A stretch of 64,000 bases of DNA from Taudactylus pleione (lineage: Eukaryota > Chordata > Amphibia > Anura > Myobatrachidae), in assembly GCA_031769625.1 (NCBI GenBank), contig JAUIMM010000601.1, positions 5,852,001 through 5,916,000 of the forward strand, in the 5' to 3' direction. How positions within the stretch are numbered: position 1 is the stretch's first letter; each line of letters begins with the position of its first letter. Under the pieces are notes generated by a model that was not told the DNA's origin, made no database searches, and saw only the letters and a list, made by a program, of their open reading frames with translations. The position numbers were made by a program, and so were the translations under genes. Shown here piece by piece: positions 26,861 through 41,700 of the stretch.

Positions 26861-29800
26861 TAAAATTATTTGCATGAAGGGCAGCTTACACCACACAGGA
26901 CAGCCCCTGTAACAATAATTTGGATGAAGGGCAGCTTACACCACTCAGGACAGCTCCTGTAAAAATTATTTGGATGAAGGGCAGCATACACCACACAGGA
27001 CAGCCCCTGTAAACATTATTTGGATGAAGGGCAGCTTACACCACACAGCAACCCCTCTAAAAAGTATTTGGATGAAGGGCAGCTTACACCACACAGGACA
27101 GCCTCTGTAAAAAATGTTTGGATGAAGGGCAGTGTACCCCTACACCACACAGCGCAGCCCCTGTAAAAATTATTTAAATGAAAGGCAGCATACACCAAAC
27201 AAGACATCCCCTGTTAAAGTTATTTGGATGAAGGGCAGCTTACACCACACAGGACAGCCCCTGTAAAAATAATTTGGATGAAGGGCAGCTTACACCACAC
27301 AGGACGGCCCCTGTACAAATTATTTGGATGAAGGGCAGCATACACTACACAGGACAGCCCCTGTAAACATTATTTGGATGAAGGGCAGCTTACACCACAC
27401 AGCAGCCCCTGTAAAAAATTATTTGGATGAAGGGCAGCTTACACCACACAGGACAGCCCCTGTAAAAAATTATTTGGATGAAGGGCAGCTTACACCACAC
27501 AGGACAGCCTCTGTAAAAATAATTTGGATGAAGGGCAGCATACCCCTACACCAGGACAGCCCCTGTAAACATTATTTGGATGAAGGGCAGCTTACACCAC
27601 ACAGCAAACCCTGTAAAAATTAATTGGATGAAGGGCAGCTTACACCTACACCACACAGCGCAGCTCCTGTAAAAATTATTTGGATGAAGGGCAGCATACA
27701 CCACACAGGACAGCCCCTGTAAACATTATTTGGATGAAGGGCTGCTTACTCCACACAGCAACCCCTTTAAAAAGTATTTGGATGAAGGGCAGCTTACACC
27801 ACACAGGACAGCCTCTGTAAAAAATATTTGGATGAAGGGCAGTGTACCCCTACACCACACAGCGCAGCCCCTGTAAAAATTATTTAAATGAAAGGCAGCA
27901 TACACCAAACAAGACAGCACCAGTGAAAGTTATTTGGATGAAGGGCAGCTTACACCACACAGGACAGCCCCTGTAAAAATAATTTGGATGAAGGGCAGCT
28001 TACACCTCACTGGACAGCCCCTGTAAAAAGTGTTTGAATGAAGGGCAGCTTACCCCACACAGGACAGCCCATGTAAAAAAATTTTGATGAAGGACAGCAT
28101 ACCCCTACACCACAATGTGCAGCCCCTGTAAAAATTATTTGGATTAAGGGCAGTGAACACCACAATGCACAGCCCCTGTAAAAAAATATTTGGATGAAAG
28201 GCAGCTTACACCACACAGGACAGCCCCTGTAAAAATTAATTGGATGAAGGGCAGCTTACACCTACACCACACAGGGCAGCCTCTGTAAAAATTATTTGAA
28301 TGAAGGGCAGCTTACACCACACAGCAGCCCCTGTAAACATTATTTGGATGAAGGGCAGCTTACACCACACAGGACAGCCCCTGTAAAAAATATTTGGATG
28401 AAGGGCAGTGTACCCCTACACCACACAGCGCAGCCCCTGTAAAAATTATTTAAATGAAAGGCAGCATACACCAAACAAGACAGCCCCTGTTAAAGTTATT
28501 TGGATGAAGGTCAGCTTACACCTCACAGGACAGCCCCTGTAAAAAATTATTTGGATGAAGGGCAGCTTACACCACACAGGACAGCCTCTGTAAAAATAAT
28601 TTGGATGAAGGGCAGCATACCCCTACACCAGGACAGCCCCTGTAAACATTATTTGGATGAAGGGCAGCTTACACCACACAGCAAACCCTGTAAAAATTAA
28701 TTGGATGAAGGGCAGCATAGACCTACACCACACAGCGCAGCTCCTGTAAAAATTATTTGGATGAAGGGCAGCATACACCACACAGGACAGCCCCTGTAAA
28801 CATTATTTGGATGAAGGGCTGCTTACACCACACAGCAACCCCTGTAAAAAGTATTTGGATGAAGGGCAGCTTACACCACACAGGACAGCCTCTGTAAAAA
28901 TATTTGGATGAAGGGCAGTGTACACCTACACCACACAGCGCAGCCCCTGTAAAAATTATTTAAATGAAAGGCAGCATACACCAAACAAGACAGCCCCTGT
29001 TAAAGTTATTTGGATGAAGGGCAGCTTACACCAAACAGGACAGCCCCTGTTAAAATAATTTGGATGAAGGGGAGCTTACACCACATAGGACAGCCCCTGT
29101 AAAAATTATTTGGATGAAGGGCAGCATACACCACACAGGACAGCCCCTGTAAACATTATTTGGATGAAGGGCAGCTTACACCAAACAGCAGCCCCTGTAA
29201 AAAAATATTTGGATGAAGGGCAGCTTACACCACACAGGACAGCCCCTGTAAAAATAATGTGTATGAAGGGCAGCATACCCCTACAGCACACAGGGCTGCC
29301 CCTGTAAAAATTATTTAAATGAAGGGCAGCATACACCACACAGGACAGCCCCTGTAAAAGTTATTTGGATGAAGGGCAGCTTACACCTCACAGGACAGCC
29401 CCTGTAAAAAGTATTTGAATGAAGGGCAGCTTACACCACACAGGACAGCCCATGTAAACATTTTTGGATGAAGGACAGCATACCCCTACACCATACAGTG
29501 CAACCCCTGTAAAAATTATTTGGATTAAGGGCAGTGTACACCACAATGGACAGCCCCTGTAAAAAAATATTTGGATGAAGGGCAGCTTACACCACACAGG
29601 ACAGCCCCTGTAAAAATTAATTGGATGAAGGGCAGCTTACACCTACACCACACAGGGCAGCCTCTGTAAAAATTATTTGCATGAAGGGCAGCTTCCACCA
29701 CACAGGACAGCCCCTGTAAAAATTATTTGGATGAAGGGCAGCTTACACCACACAGGACAGCCCCTGTAAACATTATATGGATGAAGGGCAGCTTACACAA

Positions 29801-31309
29801 CACAGCAGCCCCTGTAAAAATTATTTGGATGAAGGGTAGCTTACATCACACAGGACAGCCCCTGTAAAAATTATTTGGATGAAGGGCAGCGTACACCACA
29901 CAGAACAGCCCCTGTAAAATTATTTGGATGAAGGGCAGCTTACACCACACAGGACAGCTCCTGTAAACATTATTTGGAAAAGGGCAGCTTACACCACACA
30001 GCAGCCCCTGAAAAAAATATTTGGATGAAGGGTAGCTTACATCACACAGGACAGCCTCTGTAAAAAATATTTGGATGAAGGGCAGCGTACACCACACAGG
30101 ACAGCCCCTGTTAAATTATTTGGATGAATGGCAGCTTACATCACACAGGACAGCCCCTGTAAAAAATATTTGGATGAAGGGCAGCTTACATCACACAGGA
30201 CAGCCCCTGTAAAAAATATTTGGATGAAGGGCAGCTTACACCACACAGGACAGCCCCTGTAAATATTATTTGGATGAAGGGCAGCTTACACCACACAGCA
30301 ACCCCTATAAAAATTATTTGGATGAAGGGCATTTTACATCACACTGGACAGCCCCTGTAAAAAATATTTGGATGAAGAGCAGCTTACATCACACAGGACA
30401 GCCCCTGGAAAAATGTTTGGATGAAGGGCAGCTTACACCACACAGGACAGCCCCTGTAAATATTATTTGGATGAAGGGCAGCTTACAACCCACAGCAGCC
30501 CCTGTAAAAATAATTTGGATGAAGGGCAGCTTACATCACACAGGACAGCCCCTGTAAAAAGTCTTTGGATGAAGGGCAGCGTACACCACACAGGACAGCC
30601 CCTGTAAAATTATTTGGATGAAGGGCAGCTTACACCACACAGCAGCCCCTGTAAAAATTATTTGGATGAAGGGCAGCTTACATTACACAGGACAGCCCCT
30701 GTAAAAAATATTTGGATGAAGGGCAGCTTACACCTACACCACACAGGGCAGCCTCTGTAAAAATGATTTGGATGAAGGGCAGCTTACACCACACTGGACA
30801 GCCCCTGTAAAAATTATTTGGATGAAGGGAAGCGTACTCCACAAAGGACAGCCCCTGTAAAATTATTTGGATGAAGGGCAGCTTACACCACACAGGACAG
30901 CCCCTGTAAACATTATTTGGATGAAGGGCAGCTTACACCACACAGCAGCCCCTATAAAAATTATTTGGATGAAGGGCAGCTTACATCAGACAGGACAGCC
31001 TCTGTAAAAAATATTTGGATGAAGGGCAGCGTACCCCTCCACCACACAGGACAGCCCCTGTAAAAAGTATTTGAATGAAGGGCAGCTTACACCACACAGG
31101 ACAGCCGCTGTAAAAAATATTTGGATGAAGGGCAGTTTACACCACACAGCAGCCCCTGTAAACATTATTTGGATGAAGGGCAGCTTACACCACACAGGAC
31201 AGCCCCTGTAAAAAATTATTTGGATGAAGGGCAGCTTACACCAAACAAGACAGCCCCTGTAAAAGTTATTTGGATGAAGGGCAGCGTACACCACACAGGA
31301 CAGCCCCTG
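26861..31309 (+). repeat. HOR copy 2 of the 4.4-5.8 kb family
   Basis: The copy starts and ends at the TTGCATGAAGG marker (26,861 and 31,310) and is 4,449 bp long. It is colinear with copy 1 with offsets 4,939, 4,840 and 4,497 in successive parts. Relative to copy 1 it lacks the 393-bp duplication and several monomers near 29.7 kb, and has an extra TTACATCAC monomer near 30,190. At about 27,470 two AAAAAATTATTTGG monomers are adjacent, apparently from fusion of two formerly separate blocks (21.5 kb-type and 22.5 kb-type). Confidence 0.85.
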
Positions 31310-34300
31310 TAAAATTATTTGCATGAAGGGCAGCTTACACCACACAGGACAGCCCCTGTAACAATAATTTGGATGAAGGGCAGCTTACACCACTCAGGAC
31401 AGCTCCTGTAAAAATTATTTGGATGAAGGGCAGCATACACCACACAGGACAGCCCCTGTAAACATTATTTGGATGAAGGGCTGCTTACTCCACACAGCAA
31501 CCCCTTTAAAAAGTATTTGGATGAAGGGCAGCTTACACCACACAGGACAGCCTCTGTAAAAAATATTTGGATGAAGGGCAGTGTACCCCTACACCACACA
31601 GCGCAGCCCCTGTAAAAATTATTTAAATGAAAGGCAGCATACACCAAACAAGACAGCCCCTGTGAAAGTTATTTGGATGAAGGGCAGCTTACACCACACA
31701 GGACAGCCCCTGTAAAAATAATTTGGATGAAGGGCAGCTTACACCTCACTGGACAGCCCCTGTAAAAAGTGTTTGAATGAAGGGCAGCTTACACCACACA
31801 GGACAGCCCATGTAAAAAAATTTTGATGAAGGACAGCATACCCCTACACCACAATGTGCAGCCCCTGTAAAAATTATTTGGATTAAGGGCAGTGAACACC
31901 ACAATGCACAGCCCCTGTAAAAAAATATTTGGATGAAAGGCAGCTTACACCACACAGGACAGCCCCTGTAAAAATTAATTGGATGAAGGGCAGCTTACAC
32001 CTACACCACACAGGGCAGCCTCTGTAAAAATTATTTGAATGAAGGGCAGCTTACACCACACAGCAGCCCCTGTAAACATTATTTGGATGAAGGGCAGCTT
32101 ACACCACACAGGACAGCCCCTGTAAAAAATATTTGGATGAAGGGCAGTGTACCCCTACACCACACAGCGCAGCCCCTGTAAAAATTATTTAAATGAAAGG
32201 CAGCATACACCAAACAAGACAGCCCCTGTTAAAGTTATTTGGATGAAGGGCAGCTTACACCACACAGGACAGCCCCTGTAAAAAATTATTTGGATGAAGG
32301 GCAGCTTACACCACACAGGACAGCCTCTGTAAAAATAATTTGGATGAAGGGCAGCATACCCCTACACCAGGACAGCCCCTGTAAACATTATTTGGATGAA
32401 GGGCAGCTTACACCACACAGCAAACCCTGTAAAAATTAATTGGATGAAGGGCAGCTTACACCTACACCACACAGCGCAGCTCCTGTAAAAATTATTTGGA
32501 TGAAGGGCAGCATACACCACACAGGACAGCCCCTGTAAACATTATTTGGATGAAGGGCTGCTTACACCACACAGCAACCCCTGTAAAAAGTATTTGGATG
32601 AAGGGCAGCTTACACCACACAGGACAGCCTCTGTAAAAAATATTTGGATGAAGGGCAGTGTACCCCTACACCACACAGCGCAGCCCCTGTAAAAATTATT
32701 TAAATGAAAGGCAGCATACACCAAACAAGACAGCCCCTGTTAAAGTTATTTGGAGGAAGGGCAGCTTACACCACACAGGACAGCCCCTGTTAAAATAATT
32801 TGGATGAAGGACAGCTTGCACCACACAGGACAGCCCCTGTAAAAATTATTTGGATGAAGGGCAGCATACACCACACAGGACAGCCCCTGTAAACATTATT
32901 TGGATGAAGGGCAGCTTACACCACACAGCAGCCCCTGTAAAAAAATATTTGGATGAAGGGCAGCTTACACCACACAGGACAGCCCCTGTAAAAATAATTT
33001 GAATGAAGGGCAGCATACCCCTACACCACACAGGGCTGCCCCTGTAAAAATTATTTAAATGAAGGGCAGCATACACCACACAGGACAGCCACTGTAAAAG
33101 TTATTTGGATGAAGGGCAGCTTACACCTCACAGGACAGCCCCTGTAAAAAGTATTTGAATGAAGGGCAGCTTACACCACACAGGACAGCCCATGTAAAAA
33201 ATTTTGGATGAAGGACAGCATACCCCTACACCACACAGTGCAGCCCCTGTAAAAATTATTTGGATTAAGGGCAGTGTACACCACAATGAACAGCCCCTGT
33301 AAAAAAATATTTGGATGAAGGGCAGCTTACACCACACAGGACAGCCCCTGTAAAAATTAATTGGATGAAGGGCAGCTTACACCTACACCACACAGGGCAG
33401 CCTCTGTAAAAATTATTTGCATGAAGGGCAGCTTACACCACACAGGACAGCCCCTGTAAACATTATAAGGATGAAGGGCAGCTTACACCACACAGCAGCC
33501 CCTGTAAAAATTATTTGGATGAAGGGTAGCTTACATCACACAGGACAGCCCCTGTAAAAAATATTTGGATGAAGGGCAGCATACACCACACAGCAGCCCC
33601 TGTAAAAATTATTTGGATGAAGGGCAAATAACTTTTACAGGGGCTGTCCTGTGTGGTGTAACACAGGACAGCCCCTGTAAAACTTATTTGGATGAAGGGC
33701 AGCGTACACCACACAGAACAGCCCCTGTAAAATTATTTGGATGAAGGGCAGCTTACACCACACAGGACAGCCCCTGTAAACATTATTTGGAAAAGGGCAG
33801 CTTACACCACACAGCAGCCCCTGAAAAAATTATTTGGATGAAGGGTAGCTTACATCACACAGGACAGCCTCTGTAAAAAATATTTGGATGAAGGGCAGCG
33901 TACACCACACAGGACAGCCCCTGTAAAATTATTTGGATGAATGGCAGCTTACATCACACACGACAGCCCCTGTAAAAAATATTTGGATGAAGGGCAGCTT
34001 ACATCACACAGTACAGCCCCTGTATAAAATATTTGGATGAAGGGCAGCTTACACCACACAGGACAGCCCCTGTAAATATTATTTGGATGAAGGGCAGCTT
34101 ACACCACACAGCAGCCCCTATAAAAATTATTTGGATGAAGGGCATTTTACATCACACAGGACAGCCCCTGTAAAAATATTTGGATGTAGGGCAGCTTATA
34201 CCACACAGGACAGCCCTTGTAAATATTATTTGGATGAAGGGCAGCTTACATTACACAGGACAGCCCCTGTAAAAAATATTTGGATGAAGGGCAGCTTACA

Positions 34301-34790
34301 CCTACACCACACAGGGCAGCCTCTGTAAAAATTATTTGGATGAAGGGCAGCTTACACCACACTGGACAGCCCCTATAAAAAATATTTGGATGAAGGGCAG
34401 CGTACTCCACACAGGACAGCCCCTGTAAAATTATTTGGATGAAGGGCAGCTTACACCACACAGGACTGCCCCTGTAAACATTATTTGGATGAAGGGCAGC
34501 TTACACCACACAGCAGCCCCTGTAAAAATTATTTGGATGAAGGGCAGCTTACATCAGACAGGACAGCCTCTGTAAAAAATATTTGGATGAAGGGCAAGCG
34601 TACCCCTCCACCACACAGGACAGCCCCTGTAAAAAGTATTTGAATGAAGGGCAGCTTACACCACACAGGACAGCCGCTGTAAAAAATATTTGGATGAAGG
34701 GCAGGTTACACCACACAGCAGCCCCTGTAAACATTATTTGGATGAAGGGCAGCTTACACCACACAGGACAGCCCCTGTAAAAAATATTTG
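31310..34790 (+). repeat. HOR copy 3 of the 4.4-5.8 kb family (shortened)
   Basis: Landmarks at 31,465, 31,746, 32,846 and 33,128 match copy 2 with an offset of 3,739-3,740 bp. The paired 1,077-bp sub-repeat (31,465/32,542) is retained. The copy then runs through blocks matching 29.7-31.1 kb to a 34,549 landmark. It contains the only inverted patch in the window (33,625-33,690). Confidence 0.83.
33625..33690. repeat. Near-perfect 30-bp-arm hairpin from an inverted half-monomer
   Basis: About 35 bp (33,626-33,660) is the reverse complement of a monomer segment and replaces the ten bases AGCTTACACC expected after GAAGGGC. With the normal sequence that follows, it forms two arms, 33,625-33,654 and 33,661-33,690, with a 6-bp loop GGTGTA. 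The inner 22 pairs are perfect; the only mismatch is C opposite C at 33,632/33,683. It is the sole place where orientation reverses. The most likely origin is fold-back template switching during replication. The inverted piece carries the GTAAAAGTTATT joint, unlike its neighbours, so the template may have been another monomer. An assembly or read artefact is the main alternative. Confidence 0.93.
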
Positions 34791-34892
34791 GATGAAGGGC
34801 AGTGTACCCCTACACCACACAGCGCAGCCCCTGTAAAAATTATTTAAATGAAAGGCAGCATACACCAAACAAGGACAGTCCCTGTTAAAGTT
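34784..34892 (+). repeat. Example of the fixed dimer module (GTGTACCCC + AAATGAAAGG)
   Basis: Two divergent monomers occur together as a pair. The first has CAGTGTACCCCTACACC and CAGCGCAGCC; the second has TTTAAATGAAAGG, CATACACCAAACAAG and a CTGTTAAAG joint. The same pair, in the same order, recurs dozens of times from about 2.0 kb to 61.7 kb. It is therefore an old module inherited by all HOR families in the window. This copy carries one extra G (CAAGGACAG) relative to the usual CAAGACAG. Confidence 0.85.
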
Positions 34893-35750
34893 ATTTGGAT
34901 GAAGGGCAGCATACACCACACAGGACAGCCCCTGTAAACATTATTTGGATGAAGGGAAGCTTACACCACACAGCAGCCCCTGTAAAAATTATTTGGATGA
35001 AGGGTAGCTTACATCACACAGGACAGCCTCTGTAAAAAATATTTGGATGAAGGGCAGCGTACACCACACAGGACAGCCCCTGTAAAAAACATTATTTGGA
35101 TGAAGGGCAGCTTACATCACACAGGACAGCCCCTGTAAAAAATATTTGGATGAAGGGCAGCTTACACCACACAGGGACTGCCCCTGTAAATATTATTTGG
35201 ATGAAGGGCAGCTTACACCACACAGCAGCCCCTGTAAAAATAATTTGGATGAAGGGCAGCTTACATCACACAGGACAGCCCCTGTAAAAAATATTTGGAT
35301 GAAGGGCAGCGTACACCACATAGGACAGCCCCTGTAAAATTATTTGGATAAAGGGCAGCTTACACCAGACAGCAGCAACTGTAAAATTTATTTGGATGAA
35401 GGGCAGCTTACATCACACAGGACAGTCCCTGTAAAAAATATTTGGATAAAGGGCAGCTTAGATCACACAGGACAGCCCCTGTAAAAAATATTTGGATGAA
35501 GGGCAGCTTCCACCACACAGGACAGCCCCTGTAAATATTATTTGGATGAAGGGCAGCTTACACCACACAGCAGCCCCTGTAAAAATAATTTGGATGAAGG
35601 GCAGCTTACATCACACAGGACAGCCCCTGAAAAAATATTTGGATGAAGGGCAGCGTACACCACACAGCAGCCCCTATAAAAGTTATTTGGATGAAGGGCA
35701 GCTTACATCACACAGGACAGCCCCTGTAAAAAATGTTTGGATGAAGGGCA
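34791..35750 (+). repeat. Transition into the right-hand HOR family
   Basis: This block starts with the fixed dimer (34,784-34,892), passes through a TGTAAAAAACATTATTTGG fused joint (35,081-35,099) and the CAGACAGCAGCAACTG monomer (about 35,367). It ends at the first two-base-deleted monomer (GGGCAGCTACACC at 35,751). The same order precedes each later HOR copy (e.g. about 41.9-42.6 kb and 60.2-60.9 kb), so it is the tail of an earlier, incomplete copy. Confidence 0.78.
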
Positions 35751-38700
35751 GCTACACCACACAGGACAGCCCCTGTAAAATTATTTGGATGAAGGGCAGC
35801 TTACACCACACAGGACAGCCCCTGTAAAAATTATTTGGATGAAGGGCAGCTTACACCACACAGCAGCCCCTGTAAAAATTATTTGGATGAAGGGCAGCTT
35901 ACATCAGACAGGACAGCCCCTGTAAAAATTATTTGGATGAAGGGCAGCGTACCCCTCCACCACACAGGACAGCCCCTGTTAAAGGTATTTGAATGAAGGG
36001 CAGCTTACACCACACAGGACAGCCGCTGTAAAAAATATTTGGATGAAGGTCAGCTTACACCACACAGCAGCCCCTGTAAACATTATTTGGATGAAGGGCA
36101 GCTTACACCACACAGGACAGCCCCTGTAAAAATAATTTGGATGAAGGGCAGCATACCCCTACACCAGGACAGCCCCTGTAAACATTATTTGGATGAAGGG
36201 CAGCTTACACCACACAGTAGCCCCTGTAAAAATTAATTGGATGAAGGGCAGCTTACACCTACACCACATAGGGCAGCTCCCTGTAAAAATTATTTGGATG
36301 AAGGGCAGCATACACCACACAGGACAGCCCCTGTAAACATTATTTGGATGAAGGGCAGCTTACACCACACAGCAACCCCTGTAAAAAGTATTTGGATGAA
36401 GGGCAGCTTACTCCACACAGGACAGCCCCTGTAAAAAATATTTGGATGAAGGGCAGTGTTCCCCTACACCACACAGCGCAGCCCCTGTAAAAATTATTTA
36501 AATGAAAGGCAGCGTACACCAAACAAGACAGCCCCTGTTAAAGTTATTAGGATGAAGGGCAGCTTACACCACACAGGACAGCCCCTGTAAAAATAATTTG
36601 GATGAAGGGCAGCTTACACCACACAGGACAGCCCCTGTAAAAATTATTTGGATGAAGGGCAGCATACACCACACAGGACAGCCCCTGTAAACATTATTTG
36701 GATGAAGGGCAGCTTACACCACACAGCAGCCCCTATAAAAATTATTTGGATGAAGGGCAGTGTACACCACAATGGACAGCCACTGTAAAAAAATATTTGG
36801 ATGAAGGGCAGCTTACACCACACGGGACAGCCCCTGTAAAAATTAATTGGATGAAGGGCAGCTTACACCTACACCACACAGGGCAGCCTCTGTAAAAATT
36901 ATTTGGATGAAGGGCATTTTACATCACACAGGACAGCCCCTGTAAAAATATTTGGATGAAGGGCAGCTTATACCACACAGGACAGCCCTTGTAAATATTA
37001 TTTGGATGAAGGGCAGCTTACATTACACAGGACAGCCCCTGTAAAAAATATTTGGATGAAGGGCAGCTTACACCTACACCACACAGGACAGCCCCTGTAA
37101 AAAATATTTGGATGAAGGGCAGCTTACTCCACACAGGACAGCCCCTGTAAAATTATTTGGATGAAGGGCAGCTTACACCACACAGGACTGCCCCTGTAAA
37201 CATTATTTGGATGAAGGGCAGCTTACACCACACAGCAGCCCCTGTAAAAATTATTTCGATGAAGGGCAGCTTACATCAGACAGGACAGCCTCTGTAAAAA
37301 ATATTTGGATGAAGGGCAGCGTACCCCTCCACCACACAGGACAGCCCCTGTAAAAGTATTTGAATGAAGGGCAGCTTACACCACACAGGACAGCCGCTGT
37401 AAAAAAAATATGGATGAAGGGCAGGTTACACCACACAGCAGCCCCTGTAAACATTATTTGGATGAAGGGCAGCTTACACCACACAGGACAGCCCCTGTAA
37501 AAAATATTTGGATGAAGGGCAGTGTACCCCTACACCACACAGCGCAGCCCCTGTAAAAATTATTTAAATGAAAGGCAGCATACACCAAACAAGACAGTCC
37601 CTGTTAAAGTTATTTGGATGAAGGGTGGCATACACCACACAGGACAGCCCCTGTAAACATTATTTGGATGAAGGGCAGCTTACACCACACAGCAGCCCCT
37701 GTAAAAATTATTTGGATGAAGGGTAGCTTACATCACACAGGACAGCCTCTGTAAAAAATATTTGGATGAAGGGCAGCGTACACCACACAGGACAGCCCCT
37801 GTAAAATTATTTGGAAGAATGGCAGCTTATATGACAGATGACAGCCCCTGAAAAAATATTTGGATGAAGGGCAGCTTACATCACACAGGACAGCCCCTGT
37901 AAAAAATATTTGGATGAAGGGCAGCTTACATCACACAGGACAGCCCCTGTAAAAAATATTTGGATGAAGGGCAGCTTCCACCACACAGGACAGCCCCTGT
38001 AAATATTATTTGGATGAAGGGCAGCTTACACCACACAGCAGCCCCTGTAAAAATAATTTGGATGAAGGGCAGCTTACATCACACAGGACAGCCCCTGTAA
38101 AAAATATTTGGATGAAGGGCAGCGAACACCACACAGGACAGCCCCTGTAAACATTATTTGGATGAAGGGCAGCTTACACCACACAGCAGCCCCTGTAAAA
38201 AATATTTGGATGAAGGGCAGCTTATACCACACAAGACAACCCCTGAAAAATAATTTGGATGAAGGGCAGCATACCCCTATACCACACAGGACAGCCCCTG
38301 TAAAAGTTATTTGGATGAAGGGCAGCTTACACCACACAGGACAGCCCCTGTAAAAAGTATTTGAATGAAGGGCAGCTTACACCACACAGGACAGCCTATG
38401 TAAAAATATTTGGATGAAGGACAGCATACCCCTACACCACACAGTGCAGCCCCTGTAATAATTATTTGGATTAAGGGCAGTGTACACCACAATGGACAGC
38501 CCCTGTAAAAAAATATTTGGATGAAGGGCAGCTTACACCACACAGGACAGCCCCTGTTAAAAATAATTGGATGAAGGGCAGCTTACATCTACACCACACA
38601 GGACAGCCCCTGTAAAAAACATTATTTGGATGAAGGGCAGCTTACACCACACAGCAGCCCCTGTAAAAATTATTTGGATGAAGGGTAGCTTACATCACAC

Positions 38701-41700
38701 AGGACAGCCCCTGTAAAAAATATTTGGATGAAGGGCAGCGTACACCACACAGGACAGCCCCTGTAAAATTATTTGGATGAATGGCAGCTTACATCACACA
38801 TGACAGCCCCTGTAAAAAATATTTGGATGAAGGGCAGCTTACATCACACAGTACATCCCATGTAAAAAATATTTGGATGAAGGGCAGCTTACACCACACA
38901 GGACAGCCCCTGTAAATATTATTTGGATGAAGGGCAGCTTACACCACACAGCAGCCCCTATAAAAATTATTTGGATGAAGGGCATTTTACATCACACAGG
39001 ACAGCCCCTGTAAAAATATTTGGATGAAGGGCAGCTTATACCACACAGGACAGCCCTTGTAAATATTATTTGGATGAAGGGCAGCTTACATTACACAGGA
39101 CAGCCCCTGTAAAAAATATTTGGATGAAGGGCAGCTTACACCTCCACCACACAGGGCAGCCTCTGTAAAAATTATTTGGATGAAGGGCAGCTTACACCAC
39201 ACTGGACAGCCCCTGTAAAAAATATTTGGATGAAGGGCAGCGTACTCCACACAGGACAGCCCCTGTAAAATTATTTGGATGAAGGGCAGCTTACACCACA
39301 CAGGACTGCCCCTGTAAACATTATTTGGATTAAGGGCAGCTTACACCACACAGCAGCCCCTGTAAAAATTATTTCGATGAAGGGCAGCTTACATCAGACA
39401 GGACAGCCTCTGTAAAAAATATTTGGATGAAGGGCAGCGTACCCCTCCACCACACAGGACAGCCCCTGTAAAAAGTATTTGAATGAAGGGCAGCTTACAC
39501 CACACAGGACAGCCGCTGTAAAAAATATTTGGATGAAGGGCAGGTTACACCACACAGCAGCCCCTGTAAACATTATTTGGATGAAGGGCAGCTTACACCA
39601 CACAGGACAGCCCCTGTAAAAAATATTTGGATGAAGGGCAGTGTACCCCTACACCACACAGCGCAGCCCCTGTAAAAATTATTTAAATGAAAGGCAGCAT
39701 ACACCAAACAAGACAGTCCCTGTTAAAGTTATTTGGATGAAGGGCAGCATACACCACATAGGACAGCCCCTGTAAACATTATTTGGATGAAGGGCAGCTT
39801 ACACCACACAGCAGCCCCTGTAAAAATTATTTGGATGAAGGGTAGCTTACATCACACAGGACAGCCTCTGTAAAAAATATTTGGATGAAGGGCAGCGTAC
39901 ACCACACAGGACAGCCCCTGTAAAATTATTTGGAAGAATGGCAGCTTATATGACACATGACAGCCCCTGTAAAAAATATTTGGATGAAGGGCAGCTTACA
40001 TCACACAGGACAGCCCCTGTAAAAAATATTTGGATGAAGGGCAGCTTCCACCACACAGGACAGCCCCTGTAAATATTATTTGGATGAAGGGCAGCGTACA
40101 CCACACAGCAGCCCCTGTGAAAATAATTTGGATGAAGGGCAGCTTACATCACACAGGACAGCCCCTGTAAAAAATATTTGGATGAAGGGCAGCGAACACC
40201 ACACAGGACAGCCCCTGTAAACATTATTTGGATGAAGGGCAGCTTACACCACACAGCAGCCCCTGTAAAAAATTATTTGGATGAAGGGCAGCTTACACCA
40301 CACAAGACAACCCCTGTAAAAATAATTTGGATGAAGGGCAGCATACCCCTATACCACACAGGACAGCCCCTGTAAAAGTTATTTGGATGAAGGGCAGCTT
40401 ACACCACACAGGACAGCCCCTGTAAAAAGTATTTGAATGAAGGGCAGCTTACACCACACAGGACAGCCTATGTAAAAATATTTGGATGAAGGACAGCATA
40501 CCCCTACACCACACAGTGCAGCCCCTATAATAATTATTTGGATTAAGGGCAGTGTACACCACAATGGACAGCCCCTGTAAAAAAATAGTTGGATGAAGGG
40601 CAGCTTACACCACACAGGACAGCCCCTGTTAAAAATAATTGGATGAAGGGCAGCTTACACCTACACCACACAGGACAGCCCCTGTAAAAAACATTATTTG
40701 GATGAAGGGCAGCTTACATCACACAGGACAGCCCCTGTAAAAAATAATTGGATGAAGGGCAGCTTACACCTACACCACACAGGGCAGCTCCTGTAAAAAA
40801 TATTTGGATGAAGGGCAGCATACACCACACAGGACAGCCCTGTAAACATTATTTGGATGAACGGCAGCTTACACCACACAGCAACCCCTGTAAAAAGTAT
40901 TTGGATGAAGGGCAGCTTACACCACACAGGACAGCCCCTGTAAAAAATATTTAGATGAAGGGCAGTGTACCCCTACACCACACAGCGCAGCCCCTGTAAA
41001 AATTATTTAAATGAAAGGCAGCATACACCAAACAAGACAGCCCCTGTTAAAGTTATTTGGATGAAGGGCAGCTTACACCACACAGGACAGTACCTGTAAA
41101 AATAATTTGGATGAAGGGCAGCTTACACCACACAGGACAGCCCCTGTAAAAATTATTTGGATGAAGGGCAGCATACACCACACAGGACAGCCCCTGTAAA
41201 CATTATTTGGATGAAGGGCAGCTTACACCACACAGCAGCCCCTGTAAAAAATTATTTGGATGAAGGGCAGCTTACACCACACAGGACAGCCCCTGTAAAA
41301 AATATTTGGATGAAGGGCAGTGTACACCTACACCACACAGCGCAGCCCCTGTAAAAATATTTTAAATGAAAGGCAGCATACACCAAACAAGACAGCCCCT
41401 GTAAAAACAATTTGGATGAAGGGTAGCTTACACCACACAGGACAGCCCCTGTAAAAATTATGTGGATGAAGGGCAGCTTACACCACACAGCAGCCCCTGT
41501 AAAAATTAATTGGATGAAGGGCAGCTTACACCTACACCACACAGCGCAGCTCCTGTAAAAAAATTTTGGATGAAGGGCAGCATACACCACACAGGATAGC
41601 CCCTGTAAACATTATTTTGGATGAAGGGCAGCTTACACCACACAGCAACCCCTGTAAAAAGTATTTGGATGAAGGGCAGCTTACACCACACAGGACAGCC

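Noticed and set aside
33633..33682. Intrinsic transcription terminator
   Set aside because: The hairpin is not followed by a T-run on either strand in the required position, and the context is satellite rather than an operon. It is better explained as an inverted repeat patch.
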